A stretch of 44,649 nucleotides of DNA, from the NCBI GenBank assembly GCA_002491565.1, contig DKWE01000002.1:1-44649 (forward strand). The letters are read 5' to 3'. Source of the stretch: Lachnospiraceae bacterium UBA7160 (GTDB lineage: Bacteria; Bacillota; Clostridia; Lachnospirales; Lachnospiraceae). This document shows positions 25,108 to 34,341 of this stretch, in pieces. Numbering within the stretch: the first letter of the stretch is position 1; the number at the start of each line of letters is the position of its first letter. Made by a program: the position numbers and the translations under genes. A model generated the notes under the pieces. It did no database searches, was not told where the DNA came from, and was given only the letters and a program-made list of their open reading frames with translations.

Positions 25108-27261
25108 ATGGAAGCACTGCTTGACGGCCTGAATGCGGCGCAGCAAGAGGCGGTGACGGCAACAGAGGGGTTTATCCGTGTCATCGCCGGAGCGGGTTCT
25201 GGAAAGACGCGCGCACTTTCCCACCGGTTCGCATATCTGGTCAATGAGGTGGGGATCCTGCCCGGCAATATCCTGTGCGTCACCTTCACCAATAAATCCG
25301 CAAACGAGATGCAGCGGCGAATTCACAACCTGACCGGAGACAACGATACCGGCTACATCAATACCTTCCACGGTTTCTGCGTCTCGATCCTGCAGGAGGA
25401 CAGCCATGCCGTCCAGTATCCAAAGAGCTTTCTGGTGCTGGACAATTCCGACATCGATGAGATGCTGAAGCAGATCTATGAGGAGCGCGGACTGACCCTG
25501 CGTGATATGACCTTTGGTGCAGCGCGCGATATGATCGAGATGCAGAAGATCTTTAAGAAACCGGACTACTATGAGGACATGATCACCATGTCCCTGGATA
25601 CGCTCCGCACAAAGTATCAGGACGCGCAGACACCGGAGGATATCATTTTTTACGGATACCTGTACCAGGAGAAAAAATGCTTTGGTCTGGATTACAATGA
25701 TCTGATTAAATTTTCCTTGTACATTTTTGAGAAGAATGTGGACATCCGTCTGAAATGGCAGAAACGGCTGGAGTACATCATGATCGATGAGTTTCAGGAT
25801 ATCGACCGGCTGCAGTACCAGCTGATGGAGGTGCTGTGCGGTTATCATAAGAATCTGTTTATCGTGGGCGATCCGGATCAGACCATCTATACGTGGCGCG
25901 GGGCGAATGTGCGGTATCTGTTGGACTTCGACCGGAATTTTCCGGATGTAAAGACGATTATGATGATGCAGAACTACCGTTCCACACCGGAGATTCTTGC
26001 CGCGGCCAATTCTCTGATTGAAAAAAATACGCAGCGGATCAAAAAGAAGCTGCTCCCGACGCTGCCAGACGGTGCGCCTGTTTGGGTGTATCACGGGGAT
26101 GCAGCGCAGATGGAGGCGGACTGGCTCACCCGGCAGATGTGTACTCTGCATGAAAATGGCGTTTCCTGGCACGATATGACCGTCCTGTACCGCGCCCACT
26201 ATGTCACCCGCACGGTAGAGGAAGCGCTGCTGAAAAAGGAGATCCCCTATGCAATTTACAGCGGCACGCAGTTTTTCGGGCGCATGGAGATCAAGGATGC
26301 GCTGTGCTATCTGCGGATGATCGCTTACCGGGATGATCTCTCGTTCCTGCGGATTGCAAATGTGCCGAAACGGAATCTCGGGAAGCGGCGCATTGCATTT
26401 CTGCAGGAATACGCCGCCGCGCATGAGCTTTCACTCTACGAGTCGCTGCGCCAGACGCTGGGAGAGGAGCTGTTTCGCGGGACGGGTGCGGAACAATTTG
26501 TGACGCTGATTGAGCGGTTTGCAGCGGAGTCCTCCGGAAAGCCGGTTTCGGAGGTGCTTGCCGCCATTCTGGATGAGAGCGGCTATGAACGGATGCTGCG
26601 GACAGAGGGAAGCCAGGAGCGTCTGGACAATCTGGCAGAGCTGAAGCAGTCCGTCTACGAATATGAGATCACCTGCGGCGAAGAATGTACGCTGGAGCAC
26701 TATCTGGTTCACGCGGCTCTGTTCTCAAACAGCGATACCGCTGACACCGGCGACCGTGTACGGCTGATGACCGTCCACACAGCGAAGGGGCTGGAATTTC
26801 CATATGTATTCCTGTGCGGGATGAACGAAGGGATTTTCCCGTCCAGGAAAACAAAAACGCTGCAGGCGATGGAAGAGGAGCGCAGGCTTGCATTTGTCGC
26901 ACTGACGCGTGCCCAGAAGGGGCTGTATCTTTCTGAGGCGGAGGGGCGGAATTTCGACGGCTCTCCCCGCTATCCCTCCCGCTTTCTTCTGGACATCGAT
27001 CCGTCGCTTCTGACCTATGCAGAGCCGCCCAGAGAAAGCCTCATCGCCGATGCGCGCACCTACATCCGTCTGAACAGCCGCTATCTGGAGGAAGAGGATG
27101 CAAGGGAATATCTGCCGGATGGCACCCGCGTCCGGCACGGGATTTTTGGTGCAGGCACAATCCTCTCCGCAGATCAGGAACGCGGCGCCTACCAGATCCA
27201 GTTTGATGAGATAGAGACACCGCGCAGCATTTCCTTCCGGGCGAAGCTGGTTTGCATATGA
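25108..27261 (+). CDS. UvrD/PcrA-like ATP-dependent 3'-5' DNA helicase
   Basis: The 717-residue superfamily 1 helicase shows the Q-motif region LNAAQQEAV, Walker A AGAGSGKTRAL (about residues 27-37), motif Ia TFTNKSANEMQRRI, Walker B DEFQDID (about 227), GDPDQTIYTWRGA, QNYRST, the late motif VRLMTVHTAKGLEFPYVF and VALTRAQKGLYL. A C-terminal Tudor-like patch (VRHGIFGAGTIL) is the kind used by PcrA to bind RNA polymerase. It is slightly shorter than typical PcrA (about 740-770) and more divergent, so it may be a second UvrD-family enzyme rather than the essential PcrA. Its own promoter lies at 24978-25006, and it is separate from the kinase island. Confidence 0.92.
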   Translation: MEALLDGLNAAQQEAVTATEGFIRVIAGAGSGKTRALSHRFAYLVNEVGILPGNILCVTFTNKSANEMQRRIHNLTGDNDTGYINTFHGFCVSILQEDSHAVQYPKSFLVLDNSDIDEMLKQIYEERGLTLRDMTFGAARDMIEMQKIFKKPDYYEDMITMSLDTLRTKYQDAQTPEDIIFYGYLYQEKKCFGLDYNDLIKFSLYIFEKNVDIRLKWQKRLEYIMIDEFQDIDRLQYQLMEVLCGYHKNLFIVGDPDQTIYTWRGANVRYLLDFDRNFPDVKTIMMMQNYRSTPEILAAANSLIEKNTQRIKKKLLPTLPDGAPVWVYHGDAAQMEADWLTRQMCTLHENGVSWHDMTVLYRAHYVTRTVEEALLKKEIPYAIYSGTQFFGRMEIKDALCYLRMIAYRDDLSFLRIANVPKRNLGKRRIAFLQEYAAAHELSLYESLRQTLGEELFRGTGAEQFVTLIERFAAESSGKPVSEVLAAILDESGYERMLRTEGSQERLDNLAELKQSVYEYEITCGEECTLEHYLVHAALFSNSDTADTGDRVRLMTVHTAKGLEFPYVFLCGMNEGIFPSRKTKTLQAMEEERRLAFVALTRAQKGLYLSEAEGRNFDGSPRYPSRFLLDIDPSLLTYAEPPRESLIADARTYIRLNSRYLEEEDAREYLPDGTRVRHGIFGAGTILSADQERGAYQIQFDEIETPRSISFRAKLVCI

Positions 27262-27358
27262 TTTGTTACATTTCTCAACCGGATTGCCTGAACTGTAGCT
27301 ATGATTTTGATTGTTTGCAAAATATTTTGCTTTGGGAATAGCATCTGGCCTGAAAATG

Positions 27359-27367
27359 TGATAGAAT
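27359..27367 (+). promoter_or_regulatory. Candidate extended -10 promoter for glgA
   Basis: TG-A-TAGAAT (27359-27367) forms an extended -10 about 118 bases before glgA. No good -35 is seen at the proper distance. Confidence 0.4.
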
Positions 27368-27485
27368 AAAGAAAAACAACAAGACAGTGCCGTTTGTCCC
27401 ATCTGATTGGACTATCGTAAAGGCTTCGTGGGATCTTGCCCAGTGAATAAACGGATGGACAGCGGCGCGAGTTAGGAGGAATCAA

Positions 27486-28931
27486 ATGAAGAATATTTTA
27501 TTTGCAGCATCCGAGGGCGTTCCGTTTTCCAAGACCGGCGGTCTGGCGGACGTAGTTGGTTCTCTGCCGAAGTGCATTGAAAAAGAGTACTTTGATGTCC
27601 GGGTATGTATTCCAAAGTACATGAGCATGAAGCAGGTACACAAGGATATGCTGCAGTATGTCACACATTTCTATATGGATTACAATGGAACGAATGTCTA
27701 TGTCGGCGTTCTGGAGGCGACGATGGATGGCGTTCACTACTATTTCATCGACAATGAGTACTATTTTGGCGGCGGCAAGATTTACGGAGATGATCCGCTT
27801 TTCGAGATCGAGCGTTATGCATTTTTCTCGAAGGCAGTGCTTTCCATGCTTCCGCTGGTCGGCTTCCGTCCCGACATCATCCACTGCCATGACTGGCAGA
27901 CGGGCCTGATTCCGGTCTACCTCAACGAGCGGTTCCAGGGAGATCTGTTTTTCCGCGGCATCAAGTCCATTTTCACGATCCACAATCTGAAGTTCCAGGG
28001 CAAGTGGGATCCGAAGGTTGTACAGCGGATCACCGGGCTGGATGCGAGCTACTTTGCCCCGGATAAGCTGGAGGCGTACAAGGACGCGAATCTTCTGAAG
28101 GGCGGCTTGGTCTATGCGGATGCGATCACAACGGTCAGCGACACTTACGCGGAGGAGATCAAGACTCCGTTCTACGGCGAGGGGCTGGATGGACTGCTTC
28201 GCGCACGCAGCAACGACCTGCGCGGTATCGTAAACGGAATTGACTATACCGATTTTGATCCGGCGACAGACCGCTTCATCGTACAGAATTATACCGTTGG
28301 CAATTTCCGCAAGGAGAAAAAGAAGAATAAGCGCGCGCTGCAGGAGGCGCTTGGCCTGGAGCGCGATGACAAGAAGATGATGATCGGCGTTGTTTCCCGT
28401 CTGACGGATCAGAAGGGCTTTGACCTGATCGCCTACGTGATGGATGAATTGTGCCAGGATGCCGTACAGCTCGTGGTGCTTGGCACCGGCGAAGAGCGAT
28501 ATGAGAATATGTTCCGCCACTTTGCATGGAAGTACAGCGACAAGGTATCCGCAAATATTTACTACTCCGAGGAGATGTCGCACCGCATTTATGCGTCCTG
28601 TGACGCGTTCCTGATGCCGTCGCTCTTCGAGCCGTGCGGCCTGAGCCAGCTGATGTCCCTGCGCTACGGCACGATCCCGATTGTGCGTGAGACGGGCGGT
28701 CTGAAGGATACGGTCTATCCGTACAACGAGTTCGAGCACACAGGCACAGGCTTCAGCTTTACAAATTACAATGCGCACGAGATGCTGAATACGGTCCGCT
28801 ATGCGGAGCGGATCTACTACGACCGCAAGATTGAGTGGAACCGTATCGCACAGCGCGCGATGGAGCAGGACTTTTCCTGGGAGGCTTCCGCGAAGAAGTA
28901 CCAGGAGATGTATGACTGGCTGATCGGATAA
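27486..28931 (+). CDS. glgA: Glycogen synthase (ADP-glucose type)
   Basis: GlgA transfers glucose from ADP-glucose to the non-reducing end of an alpha-1,4-glucan. The 481-residue GT-B enzyme has the N-terminal substrate motif KTGGLADVVG (about residues 15-24), HDWQTGLIPVY, TIHNLKFQG, VSRLTDQKGFDL, and the C-terminal nucleotide-sugar region MPSLFEPCGLSQLMSLRYGTIPIVRETGGL, seen here as its key pieces FEPCGLSQ and RETGGLKD. AGGAGG lies about seven bases before the ATG. It is a single-gene unit with a terminator behind it; other glycogen genes are not in the window. Confidence 0.95.
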   Translation: MKNILFAASEGVPFSKTGGLADVVGSLPKCIEKEYFDVRVCIPKYMSMKQVHKDMLQYVTHFYMDYNGTNVYVGVLEATMDGVHYYFIDNEYYFGGGKIYGDDPLFEIERYAFFSKAVLSMLPLVGFRPDIIHCHDWQTGLIPVYLNERFQGDLFFRGIKSIFTIHNLKFQGKWDPKVVQRITGLDASYFAPDKLEAYKDANLLKGGLVYADAITTVSDTYAEEIKTPFYGEGLDGLLRARSNDLRGIVNGIDYTDFDPATDRFIVQNYTVGNFRKEKKKNKRALQEALGLERDDKKMMIGVVSRLTDQKGFDLIAYVMDELCQDAVQLVVLGTGEERYENMFRHFAWKYSDKVSANIYYSEEMSHRIYASCDAFLMPSLFEPCGLSQLMSLRYGTIPIVRETGGLKDTVYPYNEFEHTGTGFSFTNYNAHEMLNTVRYAERIYYDRKIEWNRIAQRAMEQDFSWEASAKKYQEMYDWLIG

Positions 28932-28964
28932 GAAGCCCGGGATTTTTGCACAGATTAATAAGCG

Positions 28965-28998
28965 AAAGGGGGGTGCGTCAAATACCGCACTCCTTTTT
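28965..28998 (+). terminator. Rho-independent terminator after glgA
   Basis: AAAGGGGGGTGCG pairs with CGCACTCCTTTTT (three G-U pairs) around an 8-nt loop, ending in a T run. Confidence 0.8.
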
Positions 28999-29023
28999 GC
29001 TATCTATTCAAGATAAAAATATA

Positions 29024-29051
29024 TTGACTTTCAGGAATAGCATGCTATTCT
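29024..29051 (+). promoter_or_regulatory. Promoter with palindromic operator for the FGGY kinase
   Basis: TTGACT (29024-29029) and TATTCT (29046-29051) are 16 bases apart. A perfect 16-bp palindrome, GAATAGCATGCTATTC (29035-29050), fills the spacer and overlaps the -10, which is where a repressor would block RNA polymerase. Confidence 0.55.
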
Positions 29052-29176
29052 GTATTGTTAGAACAGATGACTTCGATGCTTATGTGAGAATGGGCGGAAT
29101 GCCAGGCAGCTACAGTGGATCAGGAGCTTGGAAGGGTAAAGCTGTTAGGAAGGACGTTTTATAAAAGGAGTATTGT

Positions 29177-30484
29177 ATGAGAACAGCAGGAATCGACATA
29201 GGAACAACAACAATCAGTGCAGTTGTGATGGAACAGGAGCAAAAACGGATCGTGGTGTCCAAAACCATCCCAAACGGAAGCTTTATTCACACATCCAGGG
29301 AATGGGAGCGCATCCAGAATGTGACCGTCATCTGTGAGCGGGCAAGAGCACTGCTGGAGGAACTGCTGGGGCAGTACCCTGATATTGAGCGGATTGGGCT
29401 GACCGGGCAGATGCATGGAATCCTCTATGTGAATAAAGAAGGAACCTGTATCAGCCCCCTGTATACCTGGCAGGATGGAAGAGGAGAGCTTCCGGAGCTG
29501 GACGGGGAATCTTCCGTTTCGTGGATAAAAAGAAATCTTCATCTGCCGGTCGCCGCAGGCTATGGTCTTGTGACGCACTTTTATCACTGCAGGAAAGGGC
29601 TTGTTCCGAAGGAAGCCGCTGTTCTGTGTACGGTGGCAGATTACTTTGGTATGACGCTGACCGGAAGGCGTGTTCCGCTGGTGCACGCAAGCAATGCGGC
29701 CTCCATGGGATTTTTTGACAGTGAAAAGGGGCAGTTTTTGGAAGAGCTTGTGCAAGAGGCGGGCATGGATACGGCGCTTCTGCCGGAGGTGACTTCGGAT
29801 ATGGATGCCCTGGGGTGCTATAAAGGCATCCCAATCACAGTTGCAATCGGCGACAATCAGGCAGGCTTCCTGGGAGCTGTGGGGATGGTGGAACATACAT
29901 GGCTGCTGAATATGGGAACCGGAGGCCAGATCTCTGTCCTTTCAGACACCTATTATGAAGCGCCCGGTATCGAGGCGAGGCCGTTCCTCGCAGGAAAGTA
30001 CTTGCTGGCCGGAGCATCTCTTTGCGGCGGGAGAGCCTATGCGATTTTGGAGAAGTTCTTCCGCAGGTATGCCATGGCACTGGGAAAGCAGGATGAGGAA
30101 CAGTACGACATCATGGCAAAGCTTCTGGATACGGCCTCGGACCAGTCAGACAGAATGAACGTAGTGACAACCTTTAAGGGAACCCGCGTCAATCCGGAAG
30201 CGAGAGGGCGTATCACAAATATCAGCGAAGATAATTTTACACCGGAGGGGCTGATCTGCGGTGTCCTTATGGGGATGGCGCGCGAGCTTTACGATCTGTA
30301 TACTGTCATCCAGAGCGGAACCGGAATACCAGTGGTACATCTGGTGGGTTCTGGAAACGGATTGCGGAAAAACAAGGCGCTCCAGGATCTGTTCAGCGAG
30401 CTGTTTCAGAAACAGCTGATTCTGTCAGAACTCGAAGAAGAGGCGGCGTGCGGCGCTGCGGTATCCTGCAGTATTTCGGCATAG
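29177..30484 (+). CDS. FGGY-family carbohydrate kinase, sedoheptulokinase-like
   Basis: The 435-residue protein has the two-domain ribonuclease-H-like kinase fold. Visible motifs are the phosphate-1 loop GIDIGTTTISAVV (residues about 5-17), GLTGQMHGILYV, the catalytic Asp region AIGDNQAGFLGAVG (about 218-231), GTGGQISV, and VHLVGSGNGLRKN near the C-terminus. The sequence resembles sedoheptulokinase-type members of FGGY more than xylulokinase or glycerol kinase, but substrate assignment is tentative. AAAGGAG precedes the ATG. A long 5' region follows the promoter and palindromic operator at 29024-29051, suggesting induction by the sugar. No transporter is adjacent. Confidence 0.82.
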   Translation: MRTAGIDIGTTTISAVVMEQEQKRIVVSKTIPNGSFIHTSREWERIQNVTVICERARALLEELLGQYPDIERIGLTGQMHGILYVNKEGTCISPLYTWQDGRGELPELDGESSVSWIKRNLHLPVAAGYGLVTHFYHCRKGLVPKEAAVLCTVADYFGMTLTGRRVPLVHASNAASMGFFDSEKGQFLEELVQEAGMDTALLPEVTSDMDALGCYKGIPITVAIGDNQAGFLGAVGMVEHTWLLNMGTGGQISVLSDTYYEAPGIEARPFLAGKYLLAGASLCGGRAYAILEKFFRRYAMALGKQDEEQYDIMAKLLDTASDQSDRMNVVTTFKGTRVNPEARGRITNISEDNFTPEGLICGVLMGMARELYDLYTVIQSGTGIPVVHLVGSGNGLRKNKALQDLFSELFQKQLILSELEEEAACGAAVSCSISA

Positions 30485-30563
30485 AAGGAGAAAATGCTAT
30501 ACACTGTGAAAATAGAACAGTAACATAGAACAGACTTGTTGGCGCGAAGCAACAGCAGGTTGC

Positions 30564-30593
30564 TTGTCAAAAGCCCTGGCGTAAGATTATAAT
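30564..30593 (+). promoter_or_regulatory. Promoter for the XRE zinc-ribbon regulator
   Basis: TTGTCA (30564-30569) and TATAAT (30588-30593) are 18 bases apart. TAAGATT (30582-30588) and AATCTTA (30606-30612) form an inverted repeat across the transcription start, a possible autoregulatory site. Confidence 0.55.
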
Positions 30594-30623
30594 ATTTACA
30601 TAAAAATCTTAGGAGGGTGTCAT

Positions 30624-31067
30624 ATGGAGATACGAGATATACTAAAGGAATTAAGAGAGAAACAACATCTTACGCAGGAGCAGCTGGCAGAGCGGGTGCG
30701 TGTTACCAGGCAGGCCGTCAGCCGCTGGGAGACGGGTGAGACACAGCCGAATACGGACACGCTGAAATTGCTGTCGCAGGAATTTGACGTATCCATCAAT
30801 ACGCTTCTCGGTTCCCCGAGGCAGCTGATTTGTCAGTGCTGCGGGATGCCGTTAAGCGAAGACAGCGTGATCAGCCGGGAGCCGGATGGAAGCTTCAACG
30901 AGGAGTATTGTAAGTGGTGCTATGAGGATGGCAATTTTGTATATAAGTCAAAGGATTCTTTGCTGGACTTCCTTGTCAGTCATATGCCGAATCCTGACAA
31001 TTTAGCAGAAGAAGACCGCCGCTCTCAGTGTGACTCGTACCTTTCGCAGCTAAAGCATTGGAAATAA
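30624..31067 (+). CDS. XRE-family regulator with C-terminal zinc ribbon
   Basis: The 147-residue protein has an N-terminal helix-turn-helix (about 5-60; LTQEQLAERVRVTRQAVSRW) and a C-terminal putative zinc-ribbon domain (about 70-145) with CQCCGMPL and YCKWCYEDG as the metal ligands. The C-terminal domain resembles the 'putative zinc ribbon' family often found alone in Firmicutes. Its strong AGGAGG site lies before the ATG. It forms a single-gene unit with its own promoter and a strong terminator. It may respond to a metal or redox signal (inference). Confidence 0.85.
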   Translation: MEIRDILKELREKQHLTQEQLAERVRVTRQAVSRWETGETQPNTDTLKLLSQEFDVSINTLLGSPRQLICQCCGMPLSEDSVISREPDGSFNEEYCKWCYEDGNFVYKSKDSLLDFLVSHMPNPDNLAEEDRRSQCDSYLSQLKHWK

Positions 31068-31088
31068 TAGAACAAAAGGTTGCGATAG

Positions 31089-31145
31089 AAAACTATCCCC
31101 GCCGGAAGTTTGAACCAGGGACTTCCCCGGGGATAGTTTTTCCCT
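31089..31145 (+). terminator. Strong terminator after the XRE regulator
   Basis: AAAACTATCCCCG (31089-31101) pairs perfectly with CGGGGATAGTTTT, and GGAAGT pairs with ACTTCC inside. A T run follows. Confidence 0.85.
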
Positions 31146-31358
31146 GCACGGTAACGCTCTATGCAGGCTGTTCCCCTATGGACATATTGCGGTACTGTGG
31201 CCGATTTAGCAGCGGCTAAACTTAGAGTAGATGAAATGCCCTGCTTCTCCGGTTTTCCGTAAGCTTAATCAGGACTGTAAAGCTGCCAAAACAACACAAA
31301 CCGGGTAAGACGCCAGAGAATATAAGTACGCTGCATTTGAGCTGCTTTCTCCTATGAT

Positions 31359-31388
31359 CCCCATACAGCACTTATCTATGGGGTTTTT
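31359..31388 (+). terminator. Second small hairpin with T-tract
   Basis: CCCCATA (31359-31365) and TATGGGG (31377-31383) with TTTTT behind them look like a plus-strand terminator with no gene just upstream. The 31146-31358 stretch holds no ORF I can support. Confidence 0.5.
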
Positions 31389-31409
31389 GATCCGTTTTGC
31401 TTACGCGGT

Positions 31410-33425
31410 TCAGTCGCTACAGATTACGTTCCGCTTCGCGATCAGATACGTCGCTGTGAAGTAAAGTACATAGATCAGTGTCATGACGGCGGCCACGGAA
31501 GCTGCAATCAGGTAGATTTTGCCGACCTGGTCCGCGAAATCACACATCTGCATGAGCCTGGCGGCGATCAGCGCCGTTGGGACGGAGAGGAGTATCGGCA
31601 CCGCAAATGGAAGGAAGAAAAATGAGAAAATCTGGCGGAACAGGGTACGGGACTGTTCCCGCGTTCCAGTTCCCAGGTTTGCAAGCAGGCGGTAGCGCTT
31701 TTTATCGTCTGGAAGGTTTGAGAGTGTTTTCAGTGCAAGGATCGCCATCACCATCAGCAGGAAAATCGCTGCGAGATACATGGCCCCCACCACAACGATG
31801 GCGACTGTCTCGAGCCGTTCCTGACGGCTGAATTCACAGAAGCTGTAGTCACAGACCTCTTTCTCAATCTCTTCTCCGGCTCCAAAAGCAAACTCATCTA
31901 TGACAGTGGTTCGATAGGTCAGCTCCTGCTGAAGCTTTTTCAGAGAATCCAGGTCATAGCTTCCGTCAACAAGATTGTAGAATGCAAAATCAGATTCCGC
32001 GTGCATCTGTAAGACTGCCTCGTCGGGCACCACGACAAAAAAGAAAATGTACTGAAAAATCTTGTATTCCTCATAGGGTGCGGCGGTATAATGGTATTCC
32101 TTTCCATTTAGCATCGGCCGCGCCTTGCTCCAGTCCGTCTTTGCCATTTCCCGGTCATTGACAACCACGAAAAATTCATCGTCCAGTGTTACAGATTCGT
32201 ATCCGAGCGGCTGGATATACTCATTAAAATCACTGAGCTTCATGTAATAATCATGCAGGAGGTTGTCTCCGGTTCCAGCGTAGCGGGTAAAGCTGTAAAA
32301 AAAGGATTCTCCGGTCGTATACAGAGCATAGCGGTGGCAGCTTTCGATGTCCGCATAGGTTTCAATCGCCTCCTCGGCCGCTTCCTGAGAGATCGCGTCC
32401 GGGTTTTGTACGTATCCGGCACCGGAAAGCGAAGACGCATACATAATGTCATAGGGGAAATCACGACGCAGCGCTTCCTCCTCCAGGATCTTGTCGATGA
32501 ACGAAGTGTCGGCGCAGATCACGGAAAATCCAAGCAGCGCGGCCATAATGCCAAGCAGGACAGAGTTTGCAGTAAGAGACGAGGACAGCTGCCTCCAGAG
32601 GAAGGTGTTTGTGCCTCTGCTTTTGCGCCGCTTATTTTTAAGCAGCAGTCCTACGATCCCACGTGCAGCCGCAATGTGGAGTACCACAAGGGAGGCTGCG
32701 AGCAAGCAGATTTTCTGGAGCAGGTCAGAGGTATCAGATGCATTGGTGAGCAGCAGACGCTTCATTTCCTCATAAATGCCCCAAATATGGAACAACAGGA
32801 ATGCCAGTGCAAGGAGTGCCAGGAGCAGCCACGTGCCTGGATTGCGAACACCCTTCTCCGTCTTTTTCTCTCCGTGAATGAGATTATAGATGCTGACGCG
32901 TTTCAGATACAGGGCGGAGCCAAGCGAGGAGACAAAAAAGATTGAGACCACGAGAATGACAGTAAGCCGCAAGCCTTTAGGCGAATAGCCGGAGACTACA
33001 ACCGGCATTTCCATCAGCTTCATGATGAGAGCCATGAAGCACTGAAAAATCGCAAGTCCCATCAGGATACCAACGCCGAGTGCCACGCCGCACAGCAGCA
33101 GCGTCTCGCACAGGAACAGCGTCAGGATATTTCTTCGGTTCATCCCGAGCGTCAGATAGGTGCCAAATTCGCGCTTGCGCAGCTTTAGCATAAACGAAGT
33201 CGTGTAGCTTAAAAGAAAAGAGACAATCAGGAAGACAAAGACCGTCTCGACTGTGAGCATATCCGACATAGAATCGTAATCCTTCGCCAGAGCCTGAAGC
33301 TCTTTACTATAGGTAATGTTGTTGACCGCGAACAGGAGCGCCACCGTAAAGGCTACGGTCATGAAATAGATCAGATAATTTCCCATCTGCCGCCTGACAT
33401 TGCGGACTGCAAGCTTAGTAAACAT
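31410..33425 (-). CDS. BceB-type ABC transporter permease
   Basis: The 671-residue protein has the BceB/FtsX layout: a membrane helix near the N-terminus, groups of helices to about residue 290, a large extracellular domain (about 310-520), and three C-terminal helices. The start region FTKLAVRNVRRQMGNYLIYF and the cytosolic string KLRKREFGTYLTLGMNRRNI are typical of bacitracin-type permeases. These proteins form a flux sensor with the BceS histidine kinase and free cell wall precursors from peptide antibiotics. I chose the ATG at 33425, nine bases after GGGAGG; another ATG at 33434 is three bases from it. It overlaps the ATPase gene end by 11 bases. Confidence 0.9.
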   Translation of the reverse strand: MFTKLAVRNVRRQMGNYLIYFMTVAFTVALLFAVNNITYSKELQALAKDYDSMSDMLTVETVFVFLIVSFLLSYTTSFMLKLRKREFGTYLTLGMNRRNILTLFLCETLLLCGVALGVGILMGLAIFQCFMALIMKLMEMPVVVSGYSPKGLRLTVILVVSIFFVSSLGSALYLKRVSIYNLIHGEKKTEKGVRNPGTWLLLALLALAFLLFHIWGIYEEMKRLLLTNASDTSDLLQKICLLAASLVVLHIAAARGIVGLLLKNKRRKSRGTNTFLWRQLSSSLTANSVLLGIMAALLGFSVICADTSFIDKILEEEALRRDFPYDIMYASSLSGAGYVQNPDAISQEAAEEAIETYADIESCHRYALYTTGESFFYSFTRYAGTGDNLLHDYYMKLSDFNEYIQPLGYESVTLDDEFFVVVNDREMAKTDWSKARPMLNGKEYHYTAAPYEEYKIFQYIFFFVVVPDEAVLQMHAESDFAFYNLVDGSYDLDSLKKLQQELTYRTTVIDEFAFGAGEEIEKEVCDYSFCEFSRQERLETVAIVVVGAMYLAAIFLLMVMAILALKTLSNLPDDKKRYRLLANLGTGTREQSRTLFRQIFSFFFLPFAVPILLSVPTALIAARLMQMCDFADQVGKIYLIAASVAAVMTLIYVLYFTATYLIAKRNVICSD

Positions 33426-34179
33426 CGCATTCACCTCCCAGAGCGGATGTGACGGACAAAATTTCCCGGTGAAACTCTGCCCTGGAACGGTCGCCGCGGT
33501 AGAGCTCGCTCCAGATTTTTCCGTCCTTCAGGAAGAGGATACGGCCTGCATAGGACCCAACGACCGGGTCGTGCGTCACCAGAAGGATGGTAGAATGAAG
33601 CGTTTGATTCATCATCTGAAACGTTTCCATGAGAAGCCGGGAATTCTTAGAGTCCAGAGCCCCGGTCGGCTCGTCAGCGAGCACCAGCGCAGGATTCGTG
33701 ATGATCGCCCGCGCGCAGGCAGCTCTCTGCCGCTGGCCGCCGGAAATCTCGTAGGGGAACCGGTTGAGCAGTTTTTCAACTCCCAGGGCGGCTGACACAC
33801 GCTGCAGCGCCTGCTGTGTTTTTTCCAGAGATTCCCGCCGGAGGTTCAGCGGGAGAACAATATTTTCCTCAATTGTCAGAGTGTCAAGCAGGTTGTAATC
33901 CTGAAAGACAAAGCCGAGCTGATCGCGGCGAAAGTCAGAGAGCTTGTTTTCCTTCATCCGCGCAAGCTCCTGGCCCCGGATTGTGATCTCGCCGGAGCTT
34001 GCGCGGTCAATGGTAGAAATCACATTCAGGAGCGTACTTTTTCCGGAACCGGATGCGCCCATGATTGCCGTGAATTCTCCTTCCGTGACGTCAAAGGAAA
34101 GCCCGTCGAGCGCTTTCGTGACGACGGTTTTACTCCCATAATACTTTGTGACATTTTTTAAGCTTAAGATCTGATTCAT
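33415..34179 (-). CDS. BceA-type ABC transporter ATPase
   Basis: The 254-residue ATPase shows Walker A GASGSGKSTLLN (about residues 41-52), the Q-loop region FVFQDYNLL, signature ISGGQRQRAACARAI (about 145-159), Walker B LVLADEPTGALDS and the H-loop LLVTHDP. It powers the permease encoded downstream. The ATG at 34179 follows GGAGGA and gives the family N-terminus (MNQILSLKNVTKYYG); the open frame upstream to 34224 has no ribosome binding site. By homology to BceAB it serves resistance to and sensing of peptide antibiotics such as bacitracin; the actual ligand is unknown. Confidence 0.94.
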   Translation of the reverse strand: MNQILSLKNVTKYYGSKTVVTKALDGLSFDVTEGEFTAIMGASGSGKSTLLNVISTIDRASSGEITIRGQELARMKENKLSDFRRDQLGFVFQDYNLLDTLTIEENIVLPLNLRRESLEKTQQALQRVSAALGVEKLLNRFPYEISGGQRQRAACARAIITNPALVLADEPTGALDSKNSRLLMETFQMMNQTLHSTILLVTHDPVVGSYAGRILFLKDGKIWSELYRGDRSRAEFHREILSVTSALGGECDVY

Positions 34180-34240
34180 AGTGGATTCCTCCGTTTCTGT
34201 GGATTGATGCGGATAGTTTAGCACAGAAGAAGCTTGTTTT

Positions 34241-34270
34241 TTCTAACACAGACCGGGAGTTTCCTAACAT
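34241..34270 (-). promoter_or_regulatory. Candidate response-regulator binding repeats before bceAB
   Basis: On the plus strand TTCTAACAC (34241-34249) and TTCCTAACA (34261-34269) form a direct repeat with a period of about 20 bases, 60-90 bases upstream of the ATPase start. The same TTCTAACAC occurs once before the response regulator at 36041-36049. Confidence 0.45.
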
Positions 34271-34341
34271 TTTTGTAAGAGAGCCTGGAGGAGTAACAGC
34301 AGCAGAGGAAAACAGTATACGCGGCTAATACGAAAACAAAA

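Noticed and set aside
24928..26424. Long open frame (498 codons) on the minus strand opposite the UvrD/PcrA-like gene
   Set aside because: It is fully antisense to a clear helicase, has no family motif or ribosome binding site, and its composition is that of a shadow frame.
27498..28778. Long open frame (426 codons) on the minus strand opposite glgA
   Set aside because: Antisense shadow of a well-supported gene with no recognisable domains.
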